Shown one piece after another: positions 12,901-22,752 of a stretch of 64,000 bases of DNA. The position numbers were made by a program, and so were the translations under genes. Location of the stretch: contig JANPWX010000543.1 in the NCBI GenBank assembly GCA_024734555.1, forward strand, positions 104,272 through 168,271. The letters run 5' to 3'. The notes under the pieces were generated by a model. The model was not told where the DNA came from, did no database searches, and saw nothing but the letters and a program-made list of their open reading frames with translations. Source of the DNA: Trochalopteron elliotii. Lineage: Eukaryota; Chordata; Aves; Passeriformes; Leiothrichidae. Position 1 is the stretch's first letter; each line of letters begins with the position of its first letter.

Positions 12901-15037
12901 CACCTGCCTTGGGCAGGGACACCTTCCACTCGACCAGTAGTTGTCATCCTCAGAGGTGGATCCATCACCAGCCAGACTCGAGGAGAAATGAGGCCATTCC
13001 ACATCCTCCACACACTCTGTGCCTAATGGGGAGATTTCAACCTGCAATTCATTCATCCAGGATGAACGAAATCCCGTGTTAATTTCATGAATGGCAGGAG
13101 GATTGAGAAATGGGAGGAAATCAAGTCCAGCAGGACAACACTGCTCCTCTTGTGGCAAAACACGTCCAAAGCCGGCTCCCGACTCATTTCAGCAGAGCCC
13201 ACCAACAAAAGCTGTCCAAACCCTGGAAATCTGGAGGCTCTGGAATTCAGACCGTTCCCAGGTGCTTACCTAGGAGCCAATCCTGCCTCCTCACCTCGTA
13301 GAACATGTAGCTGGACAATGCCACCATGGCCAGGTTGTAGGTGAGCAGCGGAGCCCGCAGCTCCAGCCGCCGCCGCCGCCGCATGCAGCACGGCCCCAGG
13401 GCCACCAAGAAGAGGTAGGAGGTGAAAACCAGGGTGACAGGAACTGGGGAGTAGACCAGTGGCCACGGGTCTGTCCTTGGATCTGGAAAGCAAAACACAC
13501 AGGATCTGGCACCTCCACACAGTGCAAGGCAGATATATTTCATTGTATTTAATCACTTCCCTTCAGCGCTGGCAGAAAGAAAACTGGTGTCTCTGCGTCT
13601 TTGCAAAGCTGCACCTCAGTCCTTCTGCTCTGATTCAGCCAAAATGCTTTAGCACAAAGGTTTTAGCCCAGTTTTTGGATGTGGACTGCAGTACTGGAAG
13701 GCAGATCTTTCCTGGGATGAGCTGGAGCCCTCCCTGGGCAAAAGGGGTGATCCCAGACACTGTGCAAGGAGGCACGGGAGCAGCCAAAGCAACAGTGGCT
13801 CCTCAGGAGTGTAAAGCTTTACAGCTAAATAATAAAAGTGTTTCAATCACTGGTGTTACCTCCTTTCAATCCTTAGGACATCTGAAATTCTCCACTCCTT
13901 CATTTTTATACCTGCTCATAGAGTGGACTCTCTTAAAAAGCATGAATTTACTGGGAAATGCCAAAACACTTATCCCTGCTGAAACAACTTTTCAGTCCTT
14001 CAGTAAAGGGAAATTCAACAGCTTTTCTGTCATGCCACCTCCCCCTAATCCTGCTATCACCTAGGATATGGTATATCATCAAAAAAAGCTGAAAACATCC
14101 CAGGTGCCATTCATGCTTTCCTTTCCTGTTCCCAGTGTGATCACTGCTCTGCCAAACTCCCTCATTTTTAATAAATGCCATACCAGTCTGGACAACTCTG
14201 TTAATCCCCGTCCCTTCTAAACCTCCCAGTTCTTTATGATGGCCTTTATGGGCTGTGTCAGGAGCTCTTTGATATTCCACTTCTGGATTTAACAGTTTGT
14301 CAGGAGTCCTGAATCCCAATTTACATTCTCTTGTGAAATTCAAGCCCTGAAACATTTACAGTCTGAGCATAATGCCCCATGTCCTCCTCCTCTTGCCAAA
14401 GCCATCATGCAAGCCTGCTGTTCTACCTTCATGGCATTTTGTGGCTCTTTTTTTTACATCCAGAGATACAACAGAGCCCTCTGGGACCAAACTGAGCTTC
14501 TAACTACTGAAGATCTGATGTCTCCTCACTGCAAAGTGTCACATCTCAAGGACTGAGGAGTAGTTACTGCCAGTATTTCATTTGATAGCATGTTTTACTG
14601 GCATCACAAAGAGTTTAAACCCCAAAGTATTAACTCTTTGATCAACTAAGCTTTCCCATGATACATGAGTATGCCTTTAAAAAAAATTACTTCCTTTAGT
14701 ACTCCAGACTTAACAGGCAATCCCAAGCATTTATTGCTCCTGGTCTTGTCAGAGCCCACTGGGAAATCCATCATTCTCTCATTTTTACTGTGATCCAGCT
14801 GGAGGGTCAATGAGATATGTTTCAAGACTTAAGAGAAATTTGTGATCATGGAGAAGAAAAGTGGAAATCTGCCTAGTGAAGAAAATGGAGGCTAGTATAA
14901 TTGCATTCCTTCTAGGTTTGGTTTTCATGAACATGCTATTCATGCAGAAATTCCCATTTTAGACAGCATCTGTACCTACCTCCACTTTCAAGAACCCAGT
15001 TGTAGAATTCCTGAGTTTTCTGCCAAGTTGAAGCCAT
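6739..15037 (-). CDS. ELOVL8: Very-long-chain fatty acid elongase, ELOVL4-like, probably ELOVL8 (complete, 7 coding exons, 265 aa)
   Basis: Family role: an ER-membrane 3-ketoacyl-CoA synthase that condenses malonyl-CoA with a long-chain acyl-CoA, the first and rate-limiting step of each elongation cycle. Exons, in gene order on the minus strand: 15037-14980, 13482-13295, 12130-12050, 11317-11261, 10128-10014, 9078-8951, 6909-6739. Every intron is GT-AG and the frame closes at each junction (exons of 58, 188, 81, 57, 115, 128 and 171 nt, stop included). Seen motifs: KVIELLDT (121-128), HVYHH histidine box (144-148) with Q139 before it, [12 protein letters not shown] (174-185) and TILQMCQ (205-211). 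The C-terminus ends REKLT, an R-x-K-x-x form resembling ER-retrieval signals. Length fits the family's usual 260-310 residues. The words [15 protein letters not shown] and KYVPGGQ, and the short N-terminus ending VLESGD, match fish Elovl8 as I recall it better than ELOVL4, 2 or 5. I see no frameshift, stop or lost motif, so it appears functional. The exact paralogue is less sure than the family. Confidence 0.9.
6932..7688 (+). mobile_element. Solo LTR of an endogenous retrovirus in the last ELOVL8 intron (antisense to the gene)
   Basis: The element starts TGTCTTGG and ends CCAAGACA, an 8-bp perfect terminal inverted repeat with the TG...CA ends of LTRs. It is 757 bp long with an AATAAA signal at 7536-7541 in the 3' third, setting plus orientation. 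No internal retroviral genes are next to it, so it is a solo LTR. Flanks (AACAA left, AAGAG right) do not give a clean target duplication. It does not match the ~300-bp LTR family found elsewhere in the window. Confidence 0.7.
8536..8575 (-). mobile_element. Very short CR1-like fragment in the last ELOVL8 intron
   Basis: Twenty-seven bases are identical to part of the CR1 fragment at 9365-9391 and the next dozen are similar. Too short to orient by itself; the orientation is taken from that match. Confidence 0.4.
8951..9078 (-). CDS. ELOVL8: ELOVL8 coding exon 6 (residues 167-209)
   Basis: Encodes [21 protein letters not shown] and then [12 protein letters not shown]. It carries NxFxHxxMYxYY (174-185) and the first part of TxxQxxQ (T205, Q208). 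The acceptor is CCTCCTCAG; the donor after ATG is GTAATT, phase 0. The next intron, 2,041 nt, is the longest of the coding region and includes the 757-bp LTR. Confidence 0.92.
9259..9404 (-). mobile_element. CR1 fragment in the ELOVL8 intron between exons 5 and 6
   Basis: Plus-strand text GGTTGGGTCAGAAGAGACC, CTTAAAGGCC and GGGGCATCCAC is the reverse complement of the CR1 3' end. Diverged and 5'-truncated. Confidence 0.75.
10014..10128 (-). CDS. ELOVL8: ELOVL8 coding exon 5 (residues 129-166, catalytic histidine box)
   Basis: Starts [15 protein letters not shown] and contains the HVYHH box (144-148), the catalytic histidine cluster of the family, followed by [12 protein letters not shown]. 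It ends after one base of the Ala167 codon at a GTATGC donor; the acceptor is CTCTTTCAG. The following intron (935 nt) contains a minus-oriented CR1 fragment at 9259-9404. Confidence 0.93.
11261..11317 (-). CDS. ELOVL8: ELOVL8 coding exon 4 (residues 110-128, KxxExxDT motif)
   Basis: A 57-nt, phase-0 exon encoding [19 protein letters not shown]. It carries the elongase signature K121-x-x-E124-x-x-D127-T128. The Met at its start is internal: the acceptor CAGCAG directly precedes it and exon 3 joins in frame. The donor is GTAAGG. The following intron is 1,132 nt. Confidence 0.92.
12050..12130 (-). CDS. ELOVL8: ELOVL8 coding exon 3 (residues 83-109)
   Basis: This 27-codon exon encodes [20 protein letters not shown] and on to GMR. 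The [13 protein letters not shown] stretch is the luminal segment just before the KxxExxDT region in ELOVL4-like enzymes. The acceptor has a very long T-rich tract ending GTTTCAG. The donor is AGG|GTACAG, the weakest-looking donor of the gene. Both ends are phase 0. The following intron is 732 nt. Confidence 0.9.
12849..12938 (-). mobile_element. CR1 3'-end fragment in the ELOVL8 intron between exons 2 and 3
   Basis: GGGTTGGAAGGGG-type start, CTTAAAGATCATCTAG and CTTGGGCAGGGACACC identify the antisense CR1 tail. About 90 bp survive. Confidence 0.78.
13295..13482 (-). CDS. ELOVL8: ELOVL8 coding exon 2 (residues 20-82)
   Basis: The exon begins by completing the split Asp codon and reads [15 protein letters not shown], the conserved start of ELOVL4-type enzymes, then the first hydrophobic segment (about 34-49), a basic cytosolic loop and the second hydrophobic segment (about 64-81). 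The loop has five arginines in a row (54-58), all encoded by CGG (13367-13381). The acceptor is CTTTCCAG; the donor is GTGAGG after the Glu82 codon (phase 0). The next intron (1,164 nt) contains a CR1 fragment. Confidence 0.9.
14980..15037 (-). CDS. ELOVL8: ELOVL8 coding exon 1 (residues 1-19 plus one base)
   Basis: The ATG at 15037-15035 has G at -3 and G at +4, a good initiation context. The exon encodes a short N-terminus ending WVLESG and stops after one base of the next codon, at a GTAGGT donor. A pyrimidine-rich acceptor ending in AG (15046-15047) lies only 8 nt upstream of the ATG, so the 5' UTR is split and at least one non-coding exon lies further upstream. The intron to exon 2 is 1,497 nt; I see no repeat in it. 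Confidence 0.87.
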
Positions 15038-15045
15038 CCCAAGTT

Positions 15046-15949
15046 CTGGAAAGAAATTAACTTGACTGAGTCTAGAACGAAGAGACTCTTTAGACAAAGG
15101 CTCAGGACTACAGCTAATGAAAGGACAATAGTTAGCTTTCTAAAAATTTAACTTTTAGACCAGGATAAAAGTCCCCTTTAAAAAAGGAAGAAAGAGAACC
15201 CCCCCTTGCAAGGATTAGCAACTTAACTTCCAGATTTTATTTATTTATAAATTTAGATAACTTATTATTTAATTTCCATTTTTTGATATTTCATGGAGGT
15301 TTCACCTCTAAAAAATGCTCTGAGCAGCTGCATGTGATCTGCCAGAGCCAGGAGGGAACTGCCAGTGCCATTGGGAAATCAGTCACGTGGCATTTTTTTC
15401 CTAAAGCACTGTGGGCACAACAGTCATGTGAGGATACACACCAGATGTTATAACTGCATCCTTCTGCAGGTATTATTGGATATTCCCAGTGCTGGAAGGC
15501 AGCTAGGGATTCATTCAGCACTGCTGCAGCTCCAGAGGTGTTAACAGAGCTGGTTATTTGGTTTTCTGAGGCCGCAGTTTATACATTAATTTTGTTTAAT
15601 CTTGCATAGATTCTCTAATATATAAAGTAGAATACTTATAGATATTTATGATGACCCTCCTCTTCTCTTCTTTCCTTTTAGCAGGGAGATGTTTTCAAAG
15701 GCACTTGGAAGTTCTCCTAGAAAACACTTTTCTGCAGTTAGTTTCAACAGCTTGAGCTACCTGATCCAGTTCTCTCCATTAGCAAACACACAGGACCAGC
15801 TTCCTCCCAGTTTCATCTCCTGCTGGCATTGAAAAAATCACATTTTCCCCTTCGAGGACTCCTCACAGACTCACATCCACGCCCAACCAACATCGTGTCG
15901 GTGGCAGACCCCCCCAAATTTCTCTCCTGCAGTTAATCCTTGCAGTCAA
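15046..15949 (-). other. ELOVL8: Putative 5' UTR intron of ELOVL8
   Basis: The stretch is bounded by the acceptor 8 nt before the ATG and, about 280 bp beyond this interval inside the CpG island, by the candidate donor at 16230, giving an intron near 1.2 kb. No repeat or coding segment was recognised here. Confidence 0.45.
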
Positions 15950-16510
15950 CCCCTTTTTTTTCTTCGGGCGGTGCTCCTCTGACACAAAGCCCGAGACCCC
16001 TGGGAGGCGTCACAGCCGTCCTGACACGGAGCCACACACCCTTGTAATCCGGGTGGCCTCTGCCAGCGCCCAGATTAGCCGGCGATTATCAGCTGGCTCC
16101 GAGTCAACACCGCAGGGATTCCACACGGTTACATGCCCCCAAACAATCCGCAGGCATTCCAGCTCACTCTACTCCCCTTCCTTCCCCCCCAAAGCGCCGG
16201 GAAAAGCCGGGAAGGAGGAGCAGACTCACCGCAGTTGGCTCCGAGCATCCCTTTTCTTCCAGGAGCGTCCCCCGCCGGGCGCGGCGCATGTAGAGCCGGC
16301 AGGACAAGGAGCTGCAGGCTGCGCTCAGCTTTCCTCTCCACAAGGCAGGTGAGTACATCACCTGCTAGGTCTCCCACAGCCGTGGTGGGTTCTTCATGCC
16401 TTCTTCTTCAGCCTCTCTTCCCAGCGGCGGCCGCCCGAACCTCCCCGCCGGCCGCGGGCACCGTGGGGTTGTGTCGCGCAACTTTTCCCGGAGTTAGAGG
16501 TTACATCACA
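15950..16510. promoter_or_regulatory. CpG island, likely ELOVL8 promoter and non-coding first exon; possibly bidirectional
   Basis: By my count about 40 CpGs fall in roughly 560 bp, against very few in the flanks, and the island includes a GCGGCCGC near 16425. On the minus strand TGCG|GTGAGTCT gives a good donor with the exon edge at 16230, placed to splice to the acceptor at 15046-15047 and so to supply the missing ELOVL8 5' UTR exon. On the plus strand GCAG|GTGAGTAC at 16348/16349 is an almost perfect donor pointing the other way. CpG density and splice signals are seen; promoter activity is inferred. Confidence 0.6.
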
Positions 16511-18702
16511 CACTCCTCCCCCGCCCTCTCCTGCCTCTCTCCACAGGGTTTATCAGATTATGGGGACTGGAAAGAAGAGGGAAATGAATGCCGGAGAGGT
16601 CTGGGATTCCGCAGGAGTGAACCACTGACCTTTAGTGCCACGCTCGGCAGCTCGGCCAAGTGGGAACCGGGCCAGCGTTTCTGCCGCGGGTTTCTTCAGG
16701 ACATGCCAGGACGGCTTTGCAGATAGGGAAAGGCGAGGGATCCCGGCTGGAAACCAGGCTGCTTGGGGCACTCCTTTAGACCAGCACCAGGGACTGCCAG
16801 CAAGCTTTTTGTGTGCTCAAAATAGGCCCAGACCTCCAAATGAGGGGGCAGAGAACCCTGGGGACACTCACTCACTCACTCACTCACTCACTCACTCACT
16901 CACTCACTCACTCACTCACTCACTCACTCACTCACAGAAGACAGGGAAAACTCAACTGGAGTCACCCCCTCATATCCAGCCTGTGTCCCTGAGGGAGTCA
17001 AATTTACCATTTTTAATGAGACAGGAAAATATTTGGAAGAGTGTGACAGTGATACCAAGTGATCTCCAGCAGTGCATCCAGGGAAAATGCAGACAGCTGC
17101 AGTGATTCGGTCCCCATGTGGGGGTACCAATGCAGAACCAGGACCCTGGACCCCTCACCCTCCAAGAAACAGCTCCAAGCCAAATGATGGGGTTCAGCTT
17201 GGTCCCCTGGGGTCACCTGGGGTGTGGATACATCCTCTTCTTTTCCCAGTGGGCACAGGTTATCAGCAAACTCCAAATCAAACAGAGGGTAGGACCATTT
17301 CTCACACCATTGCATTGTGTCTGTCACCAGATCAATGACAAACCTTTCTGAAGGGCAAAGCACCAAAGATTAGCTTTTCAAAGCAGCTTTAGGAATTAGG
17401 CATATCATGTGCTGGGGGTTTCTCATTGGAACACATCACGTGCTGATGCTGCTGGACAGCTACTGCATTTCTATGGTTTATGGAAACCATGAGACAAATT
17501 AAATAAATGTTTTTGGGACAGGTGATTTAGAATGAAGGTTTTGAATTTAGGGTGTCAGGGGTTTAGAAGGGCAATCTAGTTTAGAAGAGAGTTTGACTGA
17601 CCTTCGGCATCATATTTATTGACCTATAAAGACCTTTTCTTGAAATTTTCTAATTGCTCGTGAACCAGCAGGTTTAATTTCTATATTTTTGGTGCCCCAG
17701 TCTTAAAAAAGGTTCAATGATCTATCTGTGTAAATTGATGGAAGTTATAAATCAGACCAGTCCTTTCTATCTGTCACATGTAGATGGGACTATATTTTAT
17801 TACATCTATCTGGTAATTTAAGTAATGTTTGTTGAGCTATTTATATTGATGTATAAGGCTCAGAATTACAGACACAAAATTTTTCCATCAAATGTTTTTT
17901 ACCCTGGCAAAAAAAAAAAAAAAATCACCTGCAGTGAATTTCCACAAATTTCAATTGGGGCAAACTATTTCATTGTTCACATAAACTGGATTTTTTCTTT
18001 TTTTAATAATATGAAACATATTTTATTTTTTTAAAACCTTCCCTGTTCCTGAAGTATTCTCAGTGGTGCTGTTGCAGATGTTCACTGGCACGGCTGGCAG
18101 ATGGAGAGATGTCATCAGTGACGTGGTATTTTAAACTCCAGGAATGGGTGTACTTTGATGAATGTCAGTACAACTGTGAGGGACCCCACACAAAAGCCTC
18201 AGGGCTTTCACTTTCAGCAAGAACTCAGTAGAAAAATAACCCCCAATGTTGCTTCTTCACTGAAAAAGTATTAGGGCAGCTCTAATGCCAAAGTGACTTG
18301 GGTTTTTCATTCAGTGACTTGGCAAGAAAAAAGGGGATTGCAGGGACATGGATGACAGGCACAGTTATAAGGAACTCAGTTATGTAGAGGGTGTGACAGC
18401 TCAGACAACTCCATCAGAGATTAAAAATTATTTTAACTAATGAAAAACCTGGCTATCTCCAGCATAGTTTAGAGGTGGTTGCCACAAAATTATTATTAAT
18501 AGCATGTACCAGCAGTAAAATAATCCTGAGGGCTTCTAGATCATGCAGCTTTTGCTCTTTGGTCCTATGATTGATGGTGCTTCCAAACAGTGCTGTACTA
18601 AAAGCACAAATTACCAAAGGAGACCTGTTTTAATGCTTGAGAGAGACAAGGACACAGGCTACATCATGATGCTGCTCTGAACACCACAGCAGAGACTTGG
18701 CA
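16511..18702. other. Gene-poor DNA beyond the CpG island
   Basis: Holds the (CACT)17 array and an A run near 17911. If a plus-strand transcript starts in the CpG island, this would be its first intron. No coding exon recognised. Confidence 0.5.
16865..16935. repeat. (CACT)17 microsatellite
   Basis: Seventeen perfect copies plus a partial one. They create an open plus-strand frame of Thr-His-Ser-Leu repeats that I do not regard as a gene. Confidence 0.97.
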
Positions 18703-19071
18703 GATCACAGAATCACAGAATGGATTGGGTTGGGAGGAACCTTAAAGATCAGCCAGTTCCACCCCCTGCCATGGGCAGGGACACTTTACACCAGACCTGA
18801 GTGCTCAGAGCCCCATCCAGCCTGGCCTTGAGCACTTCCAGGGATGGGGCAGCCACAGCTTCTGTGGGAAACCTGTGCCAGGGCCTCCCCACCCTCACAG
18901 GGAAAAATTTCTTCCCATCTAAACCTTCCCTCTGTCAGTGTGAAGCCATTCCCCCTCGTCCTGTCACTCCAGGCCCTTGTCAAGAGTCTCTCCATCTTTT
19001 TTGGAGGCTCTCTTCAGGTCCTGGAAGGCCACAATGAGGTCATCCCAAAGCCTGCTCTTCCCCAGGGAGAA
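18703..19071 (-). mobile_element. CR1 3'-end copy
   Basis: Clear CR1 text from ATCACAGAATCACAGAATGG through GCCATGGGCAGGGAC and CATTCCCCCTCGTCCTGTC to about 19071. Its inner end abuts a second CR1 tail in the opposite orientation. Confidence 0.85.
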
Positions 19072-19122
19072 GAACAAGATGATCTGTAAGGTCCCTTCCA
19101 ACCCATTCTGTGATTCTCTGAT
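19072..19122 (+). mobile_element. Short CR1 tail, inverted relative to the adjacent copy
   Basis: GATGATCTGTAAGGTCCC, CCTTCCAACCCATTCTG and TGATTCTCTGAT are the CR1 3' terminus in plus orientation. It forms an inverted repeat of about 45 bp with 18703-18750. Confidence 0.75.
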
Positions 19123-19601
19123 CCCTTCTGCAGCAGAACACACCTTCAAGTGATATCACCAACCTGCTCAAATCAACAAACCACCAAATAATGGCAGCAG
19201 GAAAAAGCTGGGTGAAAGAATATCTAACCACCTAAGGCACCACAACCTTAGCTACCAGCACACAAAGATCTGATGTGGCCAGATACCTTCTCAAACTTGC
19301 ACACACACCTGGCCCTTGGAACTCCTGAATGGTACCAAATTCACTTCCTATGCAATTCCAGTGGCCAAACTGCTCAAGTGTTTGATGCATGCAGATATTC
19401 AGATGTGCTTTATATGCAGATAATAAAAGTTAACTTAGGTATGGAACTGGCTTCGGTGAGAGGTAAATATCAGAGTGAGGATGCCACAGAACAGGAAGGA
19501 AGGTGACAAACCCACAAATCTCTTACTTGGCTCATATCTACATCTGCACTCTTGCTACACGAGCTGCTTATGGGATAATTATGAGTCAGAAGTTCAAGTA
19601 T

Positions 19602-19954
19602 TGTCAACACTTCCAGCAGATGAGGCAGCACCTTGCTCCTTGGTAAGAATGTGTGTGAACCCAACATTTTCTGAGCCTGAGAATTGCTGAGCTCTTCCCA
19701 AGGGAAACTTTTCAACAGTTTTCTTTTTCCCAAAACAACCTTGTGTAAATAATATTCCTTTCTCATGACAACAGGTGTTTTTTGCTATTTCTGTTACTGA
19801 GCCAATGGGAGAGGTATCAGTCGTATGGACCAATAATGTGCCTTCTCAGCACAGCATGTTATAAAAAACCTAAATAAATTGTAAATAAACACTTCTAATT
19901 TCTATTACCTTCTGACTAGAGTCAAACATCTTTATTTTGTGTCCTGTTTCAACA
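19602..19954 (+). mobile_element. Probable solo LTR of a different ERV family
   Basis: The right half has the order of an LTR: GAGCCAATGGG and GGACCAATAATG (CCAAT boxes), TTATAAAAAACC (TATA), AATAAA twice, then an end at GTTTCAACA. Taking TGTCAACAC as the start gives TG...CA ends and 5-bp flanks AGTAT and AGTGT (one mismatch). The promoter-like half is fairly convincing; the left boundary is tentative. Confidence 0.5.
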
Positions 19955-21500
19955 AGTGTGCTCCAGAGCAAGCTCCGAACTCCTGAAATGGTGTCTTTGT
20001 GAATATATTTATTGCCAAGGGAGGTTCATGTCATCTCCCCTAATTCACACTTTTTAACAACCACCTCAGCTCCCAATGGCTTGCCACAGAAATAAATGAT
20101 AACTGGTTTTATGAGTACTCTCTCAACAATGGGGAACACAATAATAGATGTTTTTACAGCAATAGAATTTCCCACAGAATAATAATTGAATGGCTGAGTT
20201 AGTTTTGCTAATATGCAATTACCAGATTGTATATGTTTCTGGGGAAATGCAGTGGTTTCAGGTGACAATCAGTCATCACTAAAACACTCTGAAGACCTCA
20301 CCAAACTTTTCAGCACATTTGGGTCTAGCCCACAAAGCTCTTGTGAATGAAAAAAAATCCAAACTCACATCTATTTAGAGCAAAAAGAAGCCTGTAAGAG
20401 GCACAGTGAAGCAGCTGAAGATGCTTCTGGCACAGGGATTCTGTTTCTTGATTGTCTCACTTATGCACCATGCAAGCAATTGCACAGACCTTGAAAGATT
20501 TTAGAAGAGATTACAGGAAGGGATTTTTGGCAGAGGTACTGAGCAGCCTGTCTTTGTGCACAGGACTGGCAGATTGCATCGACTCTCCTGTAAATCATGG
20601 TGTTAAACCCCAGTATTTTAATTTTACCTGCACAGATTTTTCAGTTTAATTAATCTGTGGGGATCTCAGGAAAGTCACTCAGCCTCCCCATGCCTCAGTT
20701 GCCAGAGCTGTAAAGGAGAAGGAAACCTTCTCTCCCGTGGGAGTTTGGTGAAGGTGACCTGCAGTGAGTGGAGAGCCAAATCTGCCATGTTCCACCCATC
20801 TGGGTGCCAGCTGGGGTACTTCTGGCTCTGGGGCTGCTGTCTTTGTCACCTTGAGCCAGTAATTTCAACTGTGACTCATCAAACAAAAGCCCTAAATTTA
20901 GGTGTCTGCACCTAATGAACTTCTGCAAGGCTTAAGGGAGTTCTGAGGGCTGATCCAGCTGTCCCACACAGAGGAATGTGTTGACATTCAGGGTGCCCCA
21001 AGGTAAGCAAAGGATTCCTGCAAGTTCTGTGCCATATCTGTGAGATCCACGTGGAGATCAGAGCTATCTTAAGGCATCTCCAATGGCACTGGACACCTAC
21101 TTATGTGCAGGGATCTGAATTGAGTCATCTTTGCTTCTAGACCCACCTTTTGTCAGCCTTGCCCACTTACTTGATCAGTTCTTTGAGATAAGAACCTTCT
21201 CTGGTGATGTGCTTTTGTGACCAAGCATCAGTCTTGCTGGTGGGAGCCTGGAACAGCCCTGTCTCCAAAAATGCATTCTCAAGTAATTTCTAGGCCTAGA
21301 GAACTCAGAAACCTTTGGCTTTCATCTCACCTGCTGTCTTTTCAGCACGTCTTGAATCAGTGTTATTTCAAAGTTGTGCCTGGCAAGAAGGGACTTAATG
21401 CTGACCCCAGGCATCATCCAAAAACCTCCCAGAAATGAGCTTAAAATTATGAATTGAGTAAAATTATCAATTGAGTAATAACAACCTCTCACAAAAAGCA

Positions 21501-21540
21501 AAACCAACCAACCAACCAACCAAACAAAACCCAAAAAAAA
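21501..21540. repeat. (AACC)n and A-rich simple repeat
   Basis: AACCAACC repeats pass into AAACAAAACCCAAAAAAAA. Confidence 0.85.
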
Positions 21541-21589
21541 TGAACAGACCAAAACCCAAACCTTAGGCATCATGGTAGCAACAAGGTTT

Positions 21590-21611
21590 TTATGCCAAGA
21601 CCTTGGCATAA
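21590..21611. repeat. 10-bp palindrome with 2-bp spacer
   Basis: TTATGCCAAG, AC, CTTGGCATAA. It lies just beyond the A-rich simple repeat. Confidence 0.85.
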
Positions 21612-22440
21612 GAGGAGTGAGAAGCCAAAAGAAAGAGAAGGTGATGAGCCTTCATTTCGACATCCAAAGGATGCCAGGAATATTTTTCTAGTCCTAGAGC
21701 TCTTCAGAGAACACAGAAGGAAATTGATTGTCCAGGGGCTCCAACAGAATCAGCCTGTGGATCTCCAAACTCAGAGCCCATGGCATTTCCAATATGCTGG
21801 AGCCACAGATAGAGCACAGATTTAATTCCTGCAATAATTAGTGCAGTACCCATGTAATGAGAGCACAGTGCTGATGACTGCAGTCTCTTGTTTTCCCATC
21901 CCAAATCATGGGAATACAGAATCTCCATGTACCTGTCTCTTGGTGATACTTGAATGTTTCAGTGCTTCTGAGAACTTTCCTCTTCCATTTCACTCCCACA
22001 CAACCCCACCAACAGCACTGAGCTGAGAAATTAATTCTGACCAGCTGTTCCTGTCGAAGGGAGAGCACAGAATAGAACTTGCCACTGAACATCCACTGCC
22101 ATTGGAGAAGGGATTATTTTTTCTTTTATTTTTTTTCCCCTCTAGTTTCTGATATTCCTCCACTATGTGCACTCAGCTGATCAAACATGCCAGTCATACC
22201 AGAGGCTGAAGAGAGACATTAAATGGTGCACAAATGTTGTGCAGGCCACCTGCAAATGTCTGGGTTTCACACCACAGAAAAGAGGATGCTCCTGTAATTG
22301 AAATGCTGCTGTTGAGAGAAAATAATGTGCATTTTTAAAATGAGATGCTCTGAATTGCCACACCAACATCTGTCAGCTTCATGGGGATTCTGTAAGTCTA
22401 AGATGACTCTTCCTTTTTTTCTGTTTGCTTGGCCAATACC

Positions 22441-22752
22441 TGTAGCCCTGGTTTGTGCCTGAGATGTTTTAGTTTTCTGAAATTCTTTTCCCAAAGAATT
22501 TTCTGTAAAAAAGAGACATGTTTTTGTAACTGTACTATGTTTATGTTTTTTCCCTAGGAGGGACTTCTTCTTGATGTCCCTCTGGTCTGACCAATGTAAT
22601 TGAAAAGGTTTGTCTTTGTTTCACCAATTGAATTGGTCTGTGTAGAAAAGTGTAAAAAAGTATAAAAAAGGAGACACATCCCAAAAATAAAAGAGTAATT
22701 TTCAACCTTCTCAAGTCAGAGTCTTGTGTCATTGTAGTGTACAACAGCGTCA
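22441..22752 (+). mobile_element. Solo LTR, ~300-bp family, copy B
   Basis: Same order of blocks as copy A: TGTAGCCCTGG start, AGGAGGGACTTCTTCTTGATG core, TATA, AATAAA and an ACAGCGTCA end. The flanks AATACC (left) and GATCCC (right) are at best a decayed 6-bp duplication, so this may be an older copy. A short GT(A)n duplication precedes the TATA region. Confidence 0.82.

Noticed and set aside
13459..14064. 201-codon plus-strand frame
   Set aside because: It is antisense to ELOVL8 exon 2 and its intron; no motif or splice support.
16133..16726. 197-codon plus-strand open frame in the CpG island
   Set aside because: GC-rich DNA gives long chance frames. There is no recognisable domain, and it reads through the strong donor at 16348.
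16635..17105. 156-codon plus-strand frame with repeated Thr-His-Ser-Leu
   Set aside because: The repeat is a translated (CACT)17 microsatellite and nothing around it looks conserved.
17013..17366. 117-codon minus-strand frame with FDLEFADNL, loosely like a reverse-transcriptase FADD box
   Set aside because: No other reverse-transcriptase block flanks it and the rest is unlike CR1 or retroviral proteins, so chance is the simpler reading.
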